Of a stretch of DNA of 64,000 nucleotides, positions 17,292-25,406 are shown piece by piece. The first letter of the stretch is position 1. Each line of letters opens with the position of its first letter. Made by a program: the position numbers and the translations under genes. The stretch comes from Brevibacillus_H ginsengisoli (GTDB lineage Bacteria; Bacillota; Bacilli; Brevibacillales; Brevibacillaceae), in NCBI RefSeq assembly GCF_050113715.1, contig NZ_JBNJQR010000007.1, forward strand, positions 186,001 through 250,000. Direction: 5' to 3'. The notes under the pieces were generated by a model. That model was given only the letters and a program-made list of their open reading frames with translations. It was not told the origin of the DNA and made no database searches.

Positions 17292-18614
17292 CTACCTACC
17301 TCTAGTCTTATTGATTGGTAAAATCACGGTAAATACGGTTCCTTTCTCTTTTGAACTTGTTACGCTGATCTGTCCCTTGTGCGTTTTGACAATTTGGTCG
17401 GCTATGGATAATCCGAGGCCTGTCCCTTCCACTTCCCGAGACCGTGATTTATCCGCCCGATAAAACCGTTCAAAGACATAAGGCAAATCTTCCTCGGGAA
17501 TGCCGCAACCATGGTCACGCACCGTACAGATGAGTCGATGATTGCTCTCAGTCGTCACATGAACCTCTACTGTCCCGCCTGCCTCACTGTATTTTACCGC
17601 GTTATCAAGCAAAATATAGAGCAATTGACGGATGCTGTCGATGTCTCCATGGCAGTTAACAGGTTGTGTCACCTGTTCGTCTTGGTTGACAACAGACACA
17701 CCTTTCAGAGAACCCGCAATTTGCATTCTCTCTGTCACTTCCCGCACGACACAACGAAAGTCAAAGCTGTCAAACATTCGATTCGAATCCTTCTCGAAGT
17801 CACTTCTGGATAAGGTAAGCAGATGTTCGATCAGGCGAATCATTCGGTGAATCTCGTCCACCATATTCTGCAGCACTGTTTGATGAAAAGGGGGCAAACT
17901 CTCTTTTTTCTCCTGCAAAATCTCGGTGGAAGAGAGGATCACACTTAATGGTGTCCGCAATTCATGAGAGGCATCCGTCGTAAATTCCTTCTGCCGTTTA
18001 TAGGACAGGTTGATCGGCACCATGGCGCGCCCAGCAAACCAATACCCAACCAGTGATGTCAGAGCAAGCAAAATGACTCCTGCTATCGATAAGATCCATT
18101 TCATCTGATGCAATAGCTGCTCCATCCAGGTTACATCTTCCGCGAGATAAAACCTCGTGTCATCCCCCTTATTGGCCTGGGGTCGATAAACGGCGTATAT
18201 TTTCGCTCCCGCGTCCAATGTCATTGGCAAATAATTGATCTGTCCTTCTTCGGGGGCGTCTTGCAGGATGCTGGTTTGAATCTGTTCCAAGAGACTGGAA
18301 TCATTATGAGGATTGCCAGCAATTAATTGGTTCTGTTCCGTGACGATCATCGCAATTTGATTTTGTTGCAGATAATCAAAGTCTATTTTGTCCTGCTTAT
18401 CGATCCCCGGAAGCTGCACATGCATCCTTATTCTTTTCTGGTATTCATCCCATTCATGGATTGTTTTCGCTGCAACATTATCTAATTGCGACTGTTCATT
18501 ACGTGTAACGATGGTAGAAAGGGTAAAGTAGAACCCGAGAAAAATTGTCAACAAAATGAATGCCAACATACCACTGTACATGAGGGTTAATTTTTTTCTC
18601 GTTTTCTCAAACAC
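17292..18614 (-). CDS. Sensor histidine kinase of the redox operon
   Basis: About 440 residues: N-terminal membrane segment, extracytoplasmic sensor (about 35-165), second membrane segment, then dimerisation/phosphoacceptor region (FTTDASHELRTPLSVI) and HATPase domain (DNAVKYS, DHGCGIPEEDLPYVFERFYR, GTGLGLSI). The GTG start gives a 7-nt gap to GAGGAG; the ATG two codons earlier abuts the RBS. It overlaps the response regulator gene by 8 bp and so forms a pair with it. The signal is unknown; position between electron-transfer genes suggests redox or metal sensing. Confidence 0.88.
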   Translation of the reverse strand: MFEKTRKKLTLMYSGMLAFILLTIFLGFYFTLSTIVTRNEQSQLDNVAAKTIHEWDEYQKRIRMHVQLPGIDKQDKIDFDYLQQNQIAMIVTEQNQLIAGNPHNDSSLLEQIQTSILQDAPEEGQINYLPMTLDAGAKIYAVYRPQANKGDDTRFYLAEDVTWMEQLLHQMKWILSIAGVILLALTSLVGYWFAGRAMVPINLSYKRQKEFTTDASHELRTPLSVILSSTEILQEKKESLPPFHQTVLQNMVDEIHRMIRLIEHLLTLSRSDFEKDSNRMFDSFDFRCVVREVTERMQIAGSLKGVSVVNQDEQVTQPVNCHGDIDSIRQLLYILLDNAVKYSEAGGTVEVHVTTESNHRLICTVRDHGCGIPEEDLPYVFERFYRADKSRSREVEGTGLGLSIADQIVKTHKGQISVTSSKEKGTVFTVILPINKTRGR

Positions 18615-19302
18615 GTTCATTCTCCTCTTGGTTTAAGAGACGATAGCCGATGCCCCTAACATTATGAATCAGTTTCTGTTGAAACCCATCGTCCACTTTT
18701 TTGCGCAGCAGCTTGATCGCCGCATCTACGGCATTGGGTGTAATACTTGCATCCAATCCCCAGACACTGTTTAAGATTTGCTCCCGAGTAAGTACTTTTT
18801 CGGCATGACGGAGAAAAAATTCCAACAACTGAAACTCCTTCTTGGTCAAGAGAAGTATTTCTCCATCCCGGCTTACCTCATGCGTATGAGGATTCAACGC
18901 AATTCCCGCGTACTCATATTTCGGTTCCTGAAACACTGTAATCGGACTACGGCGGGCTAGCGCATTAACTCTAGCGAATAATTCACCGAAGGCAAACGGT
19001 TTAATCAGATAATCATCCGCCCCGCTGTTCAGTCCGGTAATCCTGTCATCTACAGCATCCCGAGCCGTAAGCATCAAGATCGGCGTGTGGTCATTCTTCG
19101 CTCGGATCTCCTCACAGAGGGCGATTCCACTTTTTCTGGGCATCATCCAGTCGAGAATGTACAGATCGTATTTGGCTTGTCGCAAATAATCATCGACGAG
19201 TTCCGGATCCGTTACCCAGTCCACCGTATGCATTTCCTGACTTAGTTTATATTGAAGCAAAGGCCCAAGTTTAGGGTCATCCTCTACTAGCAGTATGTGC
19301 AA
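18607..19302 (-). CDS. OmpR-family response regulator of the redox operon
   Basis: 231 residues: receiver domain (LLVEDDPKLG, phospho-acceptor in YDLYILDWMMP, conserved Lys in YLIKPF) and winged-helix DNA-binding domain (LTKKEFQLLEFFLRHAEKVLTREQIL and GIGYRLLNQEE). Start taken as TTG (MHILLVEDD) after GGGGGGAAAC; codons further upstream lie inside the preceding gene. Overlaps that gene by 26 bp and the kinase by 8 bp. Confidence 0.9.
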   Translation of the reverse strand: MHILLVEDDPKLGPLLQYKLSQEMHTVDWVTDPELVDDYLRQAKYDLYILDWMMPRKSGIALCEEIRAKNDHTPILMLTARDAVDDRITGLNSGADDYLIKPFAFGELFARVNALARRSPITVFQEPKYEYAGIALNPHTHEVSRDGEILLLTKKEFQLLEFFLRHAEKVLTREQILNSVWGLDASITPNAVDAAIKLLRKKVDDGFQQKLIHNVRGIGYRLLNQEENERV

Positions 19303-19846
19303 GGCTACGTTTCCCCCCAATAAACGCTCGAATGATAAAGAGAACCGTGACAATCATGGTAGTGGCCACGTACATGAGAAACACCCAGCCGTTTTTGGTA
19401 TCCGTTCCGACACCGATTCCGTGAATAAGCGCCGCGATGAACGTTGGATAAGCGCTAATATGAATGAGACGCCATACTTTTTTATTCAACTTATTCCGCA
19501 GATCCGTTGTCAAAATGATCAGGACCATCCCGTAAGCGGCAATCGTTCCCAGACCAGTAAAGAGTGGTTTGTCCGCTGCGGAAAAAGGCACCAGAATCTG
19601 CGTCCATCCAAACGGCTCGTACGTATCAATCACCAGCAGCATGGCGTGAAACATTCCCAGAAACATTCCCGAAACAGTTGCTGCCGAATGTATTTTATAC
19701 AAGTTGGCTTTCGCTTTGCCGGACCTTCCAGGCATACTATAACATATTCCCAGGCTCACACCCACAAAGAGCATCACATAGGCCGATATTCCCAAAACTC
19801 GAATCATCTCCCACGTGGGCAAGTGTAATATCAATTGAGTCAACAT
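19277..19846 (-). CDS. Ferric-reductase-like transmembrane protein
   Basis: 189 residues, about five to six membrane helices. Paired histidines (KIHSAATVSGMFLGMFHAML and RLIHISAYPTFIAALIHGIG) are typical of the ferric reductase/YedZ haem-b domain. No FAD/NAD domain is attached, so electrons must come from or go to another protein. ApbE upstream suggests a covalently flavinylated partner. RBS GGAGAGG lies within the apbE 3' end, so it is translationally coupled. Confidence 0.82.
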   Translation of the reverse strand: MLTQLILHLPTWEMIRVLGISAYVMLFVGVSLGICYSMPGRSGKAKANLYKIHSAATVSGMFLGMFHAMLLVIDTYEPFGWTQILVPFSAADKPLFTGLGTIAAYGMVLIILTTDLRNKLNKKVWRLIHISAYPTFIAALIHGIGVGTDTKNGWVFLMYVATTMIVTVLFIIRAFIGGKRSLAHTASRG

Positions 19847-19849
19847 TCT

Positions 19850-20854
19850 TCAATCCTCTCCTTCATTCCTTGCTGGCTTGTGAACATTCTGAAGGGATTC
19901 GACCTCCCACCTGTTCTGCAAGCTGTGTTCGTCTCCTATAAAATGAACGTCACCCGTCTTGGTAACAATCAACGCCTCTAATCGAGGGACATGCTTTGTA
20001 AGTAAAGAGATGGCCTGCTCGACCCCTACTATGCAGGCGACCTTCGCCCAGATTTCGCATTGGGTCAGGCTCTCTCCAACGATGCTGCACTGCGCAACAT
20101 CCGATGTACATGATTGCATGGTACGAGGATCTATGATGTGGTTTCCCTCACGGCCTTGCTCCCGCTTCCACGATCTCCCGATTACGTTGGAGGTAGCCAC
20201 TGCTCCATTCTCCAGAGAAACCAGGGCGATCTCCTTCTCTTTATCCCAGGGATTTGCGATTCCAATATTCCACGGCTCATCGGCGCTACTGCCTCCCCAT
20301 ACCTGGATATCGCCTCCCGCATTCATTAGCCCTCGTTTTACACCCTGCTTTTTAACCAGTCTTTTAGACAGTCGCTCAGCCGACCAACCCTTCACAATTC
20401 CTCCCAGATCAATCCTTGTGCCTGCTTGCAATTGAACGGCTTTCATCCCGACATCGAGGAACATGGAGAAATCTCTTGGCTGCGGTGCGGGCGAGCTTGC
20501 CCTGCTCCCCTCTTTTACCTTTTCAAAAGAGCGGTCATACCCTGCGGCGACGAGCGCATCATAGACAAACGGTGTAAAAATCCCCTGTGTCTCACCCGAA
20601 AAGTTCTGGGCGAGTGACAGCACCTCTGCCATGTCATCCGAAATCAATACAAGCTTGCCACTATGTGAATTGAGAAGGCTAAGTTCACTATCTGGCTGAA
20701 ATCGACTAAACCGGGACTCAGTGGAGCGAAACCATTTTTGAACCATGTTGTTTAGATGTGTGCTTTTCTCATCAGAAGTGCTTTCCAAAATCGTTTCAAT
20801 CGTCGTATTCATTGCAAAGCTAGTATGATGATAGAGCTTTACTTGATGGTGCAT
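19850..20854 (-). CDS. apbE: FAD:protein FMN transferase ApbE
   Basis: 334-residue ApbE. It attaches FMN to Thr/Ser of extracytoplasmic flavoproteins. Family landmarks: FSRFQPDSELSLLN, DLGGIVKGWSAERLS, NAGGDIQVWG and the metal-binding end region (HIIDPRTMQSC). The start lacks a clear lipobox or signal peptide (MHHQVKLYHHTSFAMNTTIE), so the enzyme may act at the inner face or be exported otherwise. No recognisable acceptor motif of the S/T-G-A-T/S kind was seen in neighbouring products. Confidence 0.92.
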   Translation of the reverse strand: MHHQVKLYHHTSFAMNTTIETILESTSDEKSTHLNNMVQKWFRSTESRFSRFQPDSELSLLNSHSGKLVLISDDMAEVLSLAQNFSGETQGIFTPFVYDALVAAGYDRSFEKVKEGSRASSPAPQPRDFSMFLDVGMKAVQLQAGTRIDLGGIVKGWSAERLSKRLVKKQGVKRGLMNAGGDIQVWGGSSADEPWNIGIANPWDKEKEIALVSLENGAVATSNVIGRSWKREQGREGNHIIDPRTMQSCTSDVAQCSIVGESLTQCEIWAKVACIVGVEQAISLLTKHVPRLEALIVTKTGDVHFIGDEHSLQNRWEVESLQNVHKPARNEGED

Positions 20855-20883
20855 GGTATCCTCTCCACTTTACTCCGCTGTTT

Positions 20884-21531
20884 TTATGAATGACTGCTTC
20901 TGGAGTGTGATTTTTTCCTAACCGGAGTCGTATCGATTTGACTTTGATCTGTATTATCAACAGTCGAATTATCGACGGTACTGCTCTCTGGAGGTGCGAC
21001 AGTCGTATCCTCCGTTGGCGGTGCGGAAGGTATATCCGCTGGCGGTTTAGATGATGAAGTCTGATTGTGACTGACCACTGGTGCAGGTGCTGAATGGTTT
21101 ACGACCTGCTGCTTGCTTGCAACTATGGTTGTTTGTGAATGCACCGTGGCTGGCTTCGAAACTGTTTGGTTGACTCGTTTCGTTGTGCTTTCTACTTTCT
21201 TTGATTGAACGGTTCCTTTTGATTGATGATTCTCACTATTCACGACTGTTGTGTTGTGCTGAGTTTTCGGAATAGAATCGGTTGCGGATGCGATAACCGT
21301 TTGTGGTTTGAAATTCTCCTCGTTCTTCTCGTTGTTTTGGTCCGCATGGTTTTCCTCTTGAGCGCTTGTACTTACCTCGTTGTCCATATCAGACGAATTG
21401 TTTGTGTCCTGAGCGGCTTGAACGGCTTTGATGAACTCTGGATCTGCTTTCGCTATATTGAACATGACGGCCATTGAGAAGATTACACCGCCACCAATTT
21501 TCCATTTCAACCACTTCGATTGTTTAGCCAT
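20884..21531 (-). CDS. Membrane-anchored low-complexity (Ser/Thr/Pro/Gln-rich) protein
   Basis: 215 residues. A short basic N-terminus (MAKQSKWLKWK) and one hydrophobic segment (IGGGVIFSMAVMFNIA) act as anchor or signal. The rest is disordered, with runs of Ser, Thr, Pro, Gln, Asn and Val and a basic Ser-rich tail. The ATG chosen has GAGGTGG in front; an upstream ATG is poorly placed. First gene of the operon with apbE. Function not recognised. It could be a cell-wall spacer or flexible partner of the redox proteins. Confidence 0.7.
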   Translation of the reverse strand: MAKQSKWLKWKIGGGVIFSMAVMFNIAKADPEFIKAVQAAQDTNNSSDMDNEVSTSAQEENHADQNNEKNEENFKPQTVIASATDSIPKTQHNTTVVNSENHQSKGTVQSKKVESTTKRVNQTVSKPATVHSQTTIVASKQQVVNHSAPAPVVSHNQTSSSKPPADIPSAPPTEDTTVAPPESSTVDNSTVDNTDQSQIDTTPVRKKSHSRSSHS

Positions 21532-21635
21532 GAAGGCACACCACCTCGTTCTCAAGTATGTAACCTATCCCCATCATAATGAAAATTTCTGAAAAAACGA
21601 TGAAAATTCGGGGCTCCTTCTTTTGGAAAAATAAA

Positions 21636-21660
21636 AAGAGCCTTCACTTGGAAAGCTCTT
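21636..21660 (-). terminator. Terminator of the coat/ADH operon
   Basis: Stem AAGAGC-GCTCTT extended by partial pairing. On the minus strand it is followed by TTTTTATTTTTCC. It lies 13 bp past the last coat gene stop. Confidence 0.8.
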
Positions 21661-21672
21661 CATTTGCTGCAT

Positions 21673-21969
21673 TTATGAAGGAATATTCACGGCCGTTTGG
21701 ATGTTTTGCAGATCGAGCCTTGTTTGCTCAAGCAGATTGTTGGGATGGTACAAGCCTCGATTGATCAGATAGTTCGTAATCCTCTCATGAGTATCGATAG
21801 CTTCCTCAAGATGTTTCACTAGGACGGCCTTGACTTCCGGTGTAGCACATTCTGTGACAGCCATGGCGTAGTTTCTTACTCCACTCTTGGCACTGATCAG
21901 GAAGTCCATCGCAATGACTTCATCGGTCAGCGTATCCATCCCCATCAGTTTCTCTAGGATTGGGATCAT
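21673..21969 (-). CDS. CotF-family spore coat protein (YraD/YraF-like)
   Basis: 98 residues of the CotF domain, a ferritin-like helical bundle found in spore coat proteins. Pattern: LTDEVIAMDFLISAKSGVRNYAMAVTECATPEVKAVLVKHLEEAIDTHERITNYLI. It overlaps the preceding gene by ATGA and has AGGAGGTAGG as RBS. It is last in the five-gene operon whose order (two coat genes, alcohol dehydrogenase, two coat genes) matches yraG-yraF-adhB-yraE-yraD of Bacillus subtilis. Confidence 0.88.
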   Translation of the reverse strand: MIPILEKLMGMDTLTDEVIAMDFLISAKSGVRNYAMAVTECATPEVKAVLVKHLEEAIDTHERITNYLINRGLYHPNNLLEQTRLDLQNIQTAVNIPS

Positions 21970-22181
21970 GTGCCTACCTCCTGTACAGTCGCATTAGACA
22001 ACAATTCACCGAGTTCCTGTAGTTGCTGGGTAGACAGCAGAACATCTTGCTTCAAGATTTCGACTAGCTCCGGATCGGACACCAGCGCTTGCATTGTCTT
22101 GGATTTCGTCAGGGAAATCGTTTTGAAAGCGGCTATTTCATGAACCTCCAACATCTCATGTAAAGCGTAATTGGACGTCAT
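21966..22181 (-). CDS. Short CotF N-terminal-like coat protein (YraE/YraG-like)
   Basis: 71 residues (MTSNYALHEMLEVHEIAAFKTISLTKSKTM...), corresponding to the N-terminal helical half of CotF proteins, with the L-E-x-H-E/A-x-F-K-T signature. Start set at the ATG 9 nt after GGGAGGAAA. It pairs with the following CotF gene, as the 81-residue and 128-residue proteins pair at the other end of the operon. Confidence 0.83.
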   Translation of the reverse strand: MTSNYALHEMLEVHEIAAFKTISLTKSKTMQALVSDPELVEILKQDVLLSTQQLQELGELLSNATVQEVGT

Positions 22182-22212
22182 CTCGTTGTTTCCTCCCATA
22201 ACTCTGGCAGAT

Positions 22213-23349
22213 TCAAGGCTTCAGAATGACTTTGATGCAATTTTCTGTCTTAGTGTCAAACACTTCATATCCGCGCTTGGCTTCACTTAGCGGAATGACA
22301 TGTGTCACAATGTCTCCCGGATTCACCTTGCCCGTCGTAATCAATTCATACATGTAGGGCATATAGTGAATAACGGGGGCTTGTCCAGACCGAATATTGA
22401 TGTTGCGCTGCATGATATCGCCTAGCGGGAAACCGTTGTAGCGTCCCCCATACACTCCCGTAATCTGGATAGTTCCTCCTTTACGGACAGCTTGTGTGGC
22501 AATGACGAGCGCGCTCATCGTCCCCCCCTGCAGTTTAAGTCCGCTTGCGAGGAATTCCAGGTCACTCATCTTGCCATCCATCCCGACGGCGTCAATGACG
22601 ACATCAGCGCCGCCTTGTGTGATTTCCTTGAGATAGTTTCCGACGTTGCTCTCCTGCTCAAAATTAACTATTTCCACGTTGTTCGTCCGCTTCGCATGCT
22701 GCAGGCGGTATTCCACATAGTCGACAGCGATGACCCGCCTAGCGCCTTTCAGCCAGCAAAACTTCTGCGCCAAGAGCCCAATGGGGCCGCAGCCAAGCAC
22801 AATTACCGTATCCCCTTCCTTCACTCCCGCGTTATCCACTGACCAGAAGGCGGTCGTCATCGCATCGGCGATCAATGCCAGGCTTTCATCAGGCTCCTCG
22901 CAGCTTTCGGGAACCTTAAAATGAGTGAAGTTGGCAAAAGGAACCCGTAAATATTCAGCCTGGCCCCCAGGGTACCCTCCAGTTGTTCCGGTATACCCGA
23001 AGTAGGCACCCATGTCCCCGTTGTCATTGGAATTGTCGCATTGGCTTTCCAGATGATTCTTGCAATAGAAGCACTCCCCGCAAGCGATGGTGAACGGAAT
23101 AATGACGCGATCGCCCTTCTTGAGCTTCGTCACACCATGGCCTACCTCTTCCACGATCCCCATCGGCTCATGCCCGATGATGTAATTCTCCTGCAAGTTC
23201 GGAATCATTCCATGGACCAGGTGCAGGTCGGAACCGCAGATGGCCGTACTCGTTATTTTGACGATCATATCGTCAGGCTTCTCGATCTTGGGATCAGGTA
23301 CGTCCTTGACGACAACGTTCTTGAGGCCTTGATAGGTGACAGCTTTCAT
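22213..23349 (-). CDS. Zinc-dependent alcohol dehydrogenase (AdhB-like)
   Basis: 378-residue medium-chain zinc dehydrogenase of the glutathione-independent formaldehyde dehydrogenase-like group. Catalytic zinc: CGSDLHLVHG and GHEPMGIVEEVG. Structural zinc: CGECFYCKNHLESQC. NAD(P) site: VIVLGCGPIGLLAQKF. It overlaps the upstream coat gene by ATGA. Its place between coat genes suggests expression in the sporulating cell or association with the spore coat; the substrate, perhaps aldehydes, is inferred from the neighbouring AdhR-like regulator. Confidence 0.9.
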   Translation of the reverse strand: MKAVTYQGLKNVVVKDVPDPKIEKPDDMIVKITSTAICGSDLHLVHGMIPNLQENYIIGHEPMGIVEEVGHGVTKLKKGDRVIIPFTIACGECFYCKNHLESQCDNSNDNGDMGAYFGYTGTTGGYPGGQAEYLRVPFANFTHFKVPESCEEPDESLALIADAMTTAFWSVDNAGVKEGDTVIVLGCGPIGLLAQKFCWLKGARRVIAVDYVEYRLQHAKRTNNVEIVNFEQESNVGNYLKEITQGGADVVIDAVGMDGKMSDLEFLASGLKLQGGTMSALVIATQAVRKGGTIQITGVYGGRYNGFPLGDIMQRNINIRSGQAPVIHYMPYMYELITTGKVNPGDIVTHVIPLSEAKRGYEVFDTKTENCIKVILKP

Positions 23350-23732
23350 CCTTGACTTCCTCCAATGTGCTCATCTGGCGTCCGATCAAACATCCCTTTA
23401 CGCGAGGTATCCTCAGGGAACAAATTCATTTGCCCGATCATCAGCGTATTTTTGGCCGAGAGCTGATCCAGCTTGTATTGTTCATTCAGCTCGTAAGGAT
23501 GAAACCATTTCTTGCGGAGCATCAGTTCTGTAGTCTCCTGATGCATCGCAATCCCTTGTCTAAGTTGATTTCGTAGAAATGCCCTCGCATCGGGCGAAGT
23601 CGTTTCCGTCAAAGCGATTGCTGTATTTCTGACTCCCTCTTTGGCGCGCATGAGGAAATCCATGGCAAAGGTCATGTCCGCTATTTCCGGCATGTTTAAA
23701 GCATTGATCGGGTCCAAATAATCTTGATTCAT
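23346..23732 (-). CDS. CotF-family spore coat protein
   Basis: 128 residues. CotF bundle with DMTFAMDFLMRAKEGVRNTAIALTETTSPDARAFLRNQLRQGIAMHQETTELMLR, clearly paralogous to the 98-residue protein at the operon end. The C-terminal extension (ML, MG, PED-rich) is unlike its paralogue. RBS AAGGTG. Second gene of the operon. Confidence 0.88.
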   Translation of the reverse strand: MNQDYLDPINALNMPEIADMTFAMDFLMRAKEGVRNTAIALTETTSPDARAFLRNQLRQGIAMHQETTELMLRKKWFHPYELNEQYKLDQLSAKNTLMIGQMNLFPEDTSRKGMFDRTPDEHIGGSQG

Positions 23733-23745
23733 ATCGTTTTCACCT

Positions 23746-23991
23746 TCAATTCAGGATGGGAGTAGGGCGGCTTTGCGGAACAGGCGCCTGAAATGGGCTT
23801 CTCGAGTAAATTTCTTGGAGCTGGGCAATAGCTTGGGTAGATTGGACGACATCTTTTTGCATTAACGCCTTCAATTCCTGATCAAAAACAAGGCCTTGCA
23901 TGAGTTTAGACTTGGCTAAACAAAGTGTTTTAAAGTTTAGCGCTTCATGAAGCTCCAACGATTCATGCGGCGCCAATGGTTGTTTATTCAC
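23746..23991 (-). CDS. Short CotF N-terminal-like coat protein
   Basis: 81 residues starting with GTG (MNKQPLAPHESLELHEALNFKT), with a Pro/Arg-rich tail. Same signature as the 71-residue paralogue (LELHEALNFKTLCLAKSKLMQGL). First gene of the coat/ADH operon. RBS GGGGAGG lies 11 nt before the GTG. The 160 bp upstream are shared with the divergent MerR gene. Confidence 0.82.
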   Translation of the reverse strand: MNKQPLAPHESLELHEALNFKTLCLAKSKLMQGLVFDQELKALMQKDVVQSTQAIAQLQEIYSRSPFQAPVPQSRPTPILN

Positions 23992-24114
23992 CAGAATTTC
24001 AACCTCCCCTATTTAATCAACAAGGATAGTTTTTCCTATTACTATTGGCTTATGCAAAATGTAGAAGAACCGGGGAACACTTCCTACTCAGAATCTTTTA
24101 GCGGCAAAAATCAT

Positions 24115-24145
24115 TTGACTTAGAGCGCACTCTAATTAGTACACT
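24115..24145 (+). promoter_or_regulatory. MerR-type promoter and operator of the adhR-like gene
   Basis: -35 TTGACT and -10 TACACT with a 19-bp spacer, the long spacer typical of MerR-activated promoters. The perfect palindrome TTAGAG-CGCA-CTCTAA (24120-24135) fills the spacer. Predicted transcription start is at or next to the ATG at 24152, so the mRNA would be leaderless. Confidence 0.75.
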
Positions 24146-24151
24146 TACTCT

Positions 24152-24565
24152 ATGGATAAACACTATGGAATCAAAGAAATCGCAATCCTTAGCGGCATCA
24201 GCGAACATACCCTCCGCTACTATGAGAAAAATGGCTTGATTCATTCCATCTCCCGAGACACCAAAGGTCATCGCCTGTATTCGGAGCAAGATTTGGGCTG
24301 GATTCGTTTTTTGGTCAGGCTGCGAACAACGGGGATGTCGATCCGTCAAATGCAGGAGATTGCCGAGTTAAGAAGACAAGGACCCGCAACCTCCAAAGAG
24401 AGGAGAGTACTTCTGGAGGCGCATCAGCAGAAGGTTACGGAACATATTGAACAGCTTCAGGAACATATGGAAGCGCTCGTCACCAAAATAGCTGAGTACC
24501 GAGAATGGGAAAAAGAATTAGAAGAAAAGAATGGGAGGAAAAGTAATGAATCCAACAACTTTTGA
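24152..24565 (+). CDS. MerR-family regulator (AdhR-like)
   Basis: 137 residues: winged HTH (YGIKEIAILSGISEHTLRYYEKNGLI), recognition wing (RDTKGHRLYSEQDLGWIRFLVRLRTTGMSI), and a coiled-coil dimerisation helix to the end. No Cys in the sensing region, unlike metal-sensing MerRs. Synteny with B. subtilis adhR-yraC suggests an aldehyde-responsive regulator controlling its own operon and perhaps the divergent coat/ADH operon. There is no Shine-Dalgarno before the ATG. Confidence 0.88.
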   Translation: MDKHYGIKEIAILSGISEHTLRYYEKNGLIHSISRDTKGHRLYSEQDLGWIRFLVRLRTTGMSIRQMQEIAELRRQGPATSKERRVLLEAHQQKVTEHIEQLQEHMEALVTKIAEYREWEKELEEKNGRKSNESNNF

Positions 24566-25307
24566 ACTAGGGAAGGATTTTTTGTACGAATATTATGAAG
24601 AAGGAATTCGCGGAGTATTAAATGGGTTAAGTGAAGTTGCTCCTCATGTTGGCCGGTATATTATCGAAGGTTTCGGACATGTATTCAGCAATCCTACCCT
24701 GAGCTATCAACAAAGAGAATTGATTACGCTATCCGTTTTGACATCATTGGGTGATTGTCCAAACCAATTAAATTGGCATATTCATTTCGGGTTAAAGGTA
24801 GGGCTTACCCCAGAAGAAATTATGGAGATTTTTACTCATTGCATTCCTTTTAGCGGGTTTCCTCGCTCATTAAATGCGGTTGGCGTAGCCAAACAGGTTT
24901 TTACAGACCTTCAGCTGCAAGTGAAGGTGGAGGATGAACTTCTTAACGTCAAAGGAAGACGGGAAAGAGGGCTAGCCAAACTGATCGAGATTGATGGCGA
25001 ACACGGAACGGAAGTTATTCAGTCTCTAGCGAATATCTCCCCTGATCTTGGAAACCAGATTGTCGATTTTACATTTGGCGAAATTTATAGCCGTTCCGCT
25101 TTGGATTCGAAACAAAGGCAGCTGGTCACATTGGGCTCCTTAACGGCACAGGGAGGATGCGAGCCGCAATTGCAGGTGCATGTGAACGCCGCTATGCGAG
25201 TCGGTTTATCCAAAGAAGAAATCGTCGAGGCGCTTCTACACTGTTCACTTTATACCGGTTTTCCCAAAGTGTTGAATGCTATTCGTGTTGCTAGAGAGGT
25301 TTTATGA
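24546..25307 (+). CDS. Tandem carboxymuconolactone decarboxylase-family protein (YraC-like)
   Basis: 253 residues with two CMD/AhpD-like domains (about 45-130 and 160-250). Each has the pattern L-I/V-T-L-x-x-L-T-x-x-G-x-C followed by VGLTPEEIMEIFTHC or VGLSKEEIVEALLHC and GFP. Many such proteins are stress-linked peroxidase-like or decarboxylase enzymes; the reaction here is not known. The ATG has GGGAGGAAAAGTA before it and overlaps the merR end by 20 bp, so expression is coupled to it. Confidence 0.85.
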   Translation: MNPTTFELGKDFLYEYYEEGIRGVLNGLSEVAPHVGRYIIEGFGHVFSNPTLSYQQRELITLSVLTSLGDCPNQLNWHIHFGLKVGLTPEEIMEIFTHCIPFSGFPRSLNAVGVAKQVFTDLQLQVKVEDELLNVKGRRERGLAKLIEIDGEHGTEVIQSLANISPDLGNQIVDFTFGEIYSRSALDSKQRQLVTLGSLTAQGGCEPQLQVHVNAAMRVGLSKEEIVEALLHCSLYTGFPKVLNAIRVAREVL

Positions 25308-25310
25308 ATA

Positions 25311-25375
25311 AAAAGCCGCCTTGTCAGTTGCGACAAAGCGGCTCTGCAAAAAAGGGCTATTGTTTGAAATAGCCC
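25311..25375 (-). terminator. Double terminator; carries copy A of a shared terminator element
   Basis: Two hairpins. One is AGCCGCcTTGTC with GACAAaGCGGCT (25314-25343), the same element as at 36.5 and 39.7 kb. The other is GGGCTATT with AATAGCCC (25354-25375). Both have A-tracts on the plus strand, meaning U-runs on the minus strand, so they terminate the minus-strand kinase operon. They also lie just past the plus-strand CMD gene. Confidence 0.75.
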
Positions 25376-25406
25376 CTAAGATATCAACCCTTTAGGAGAC
25401 AAAGAG

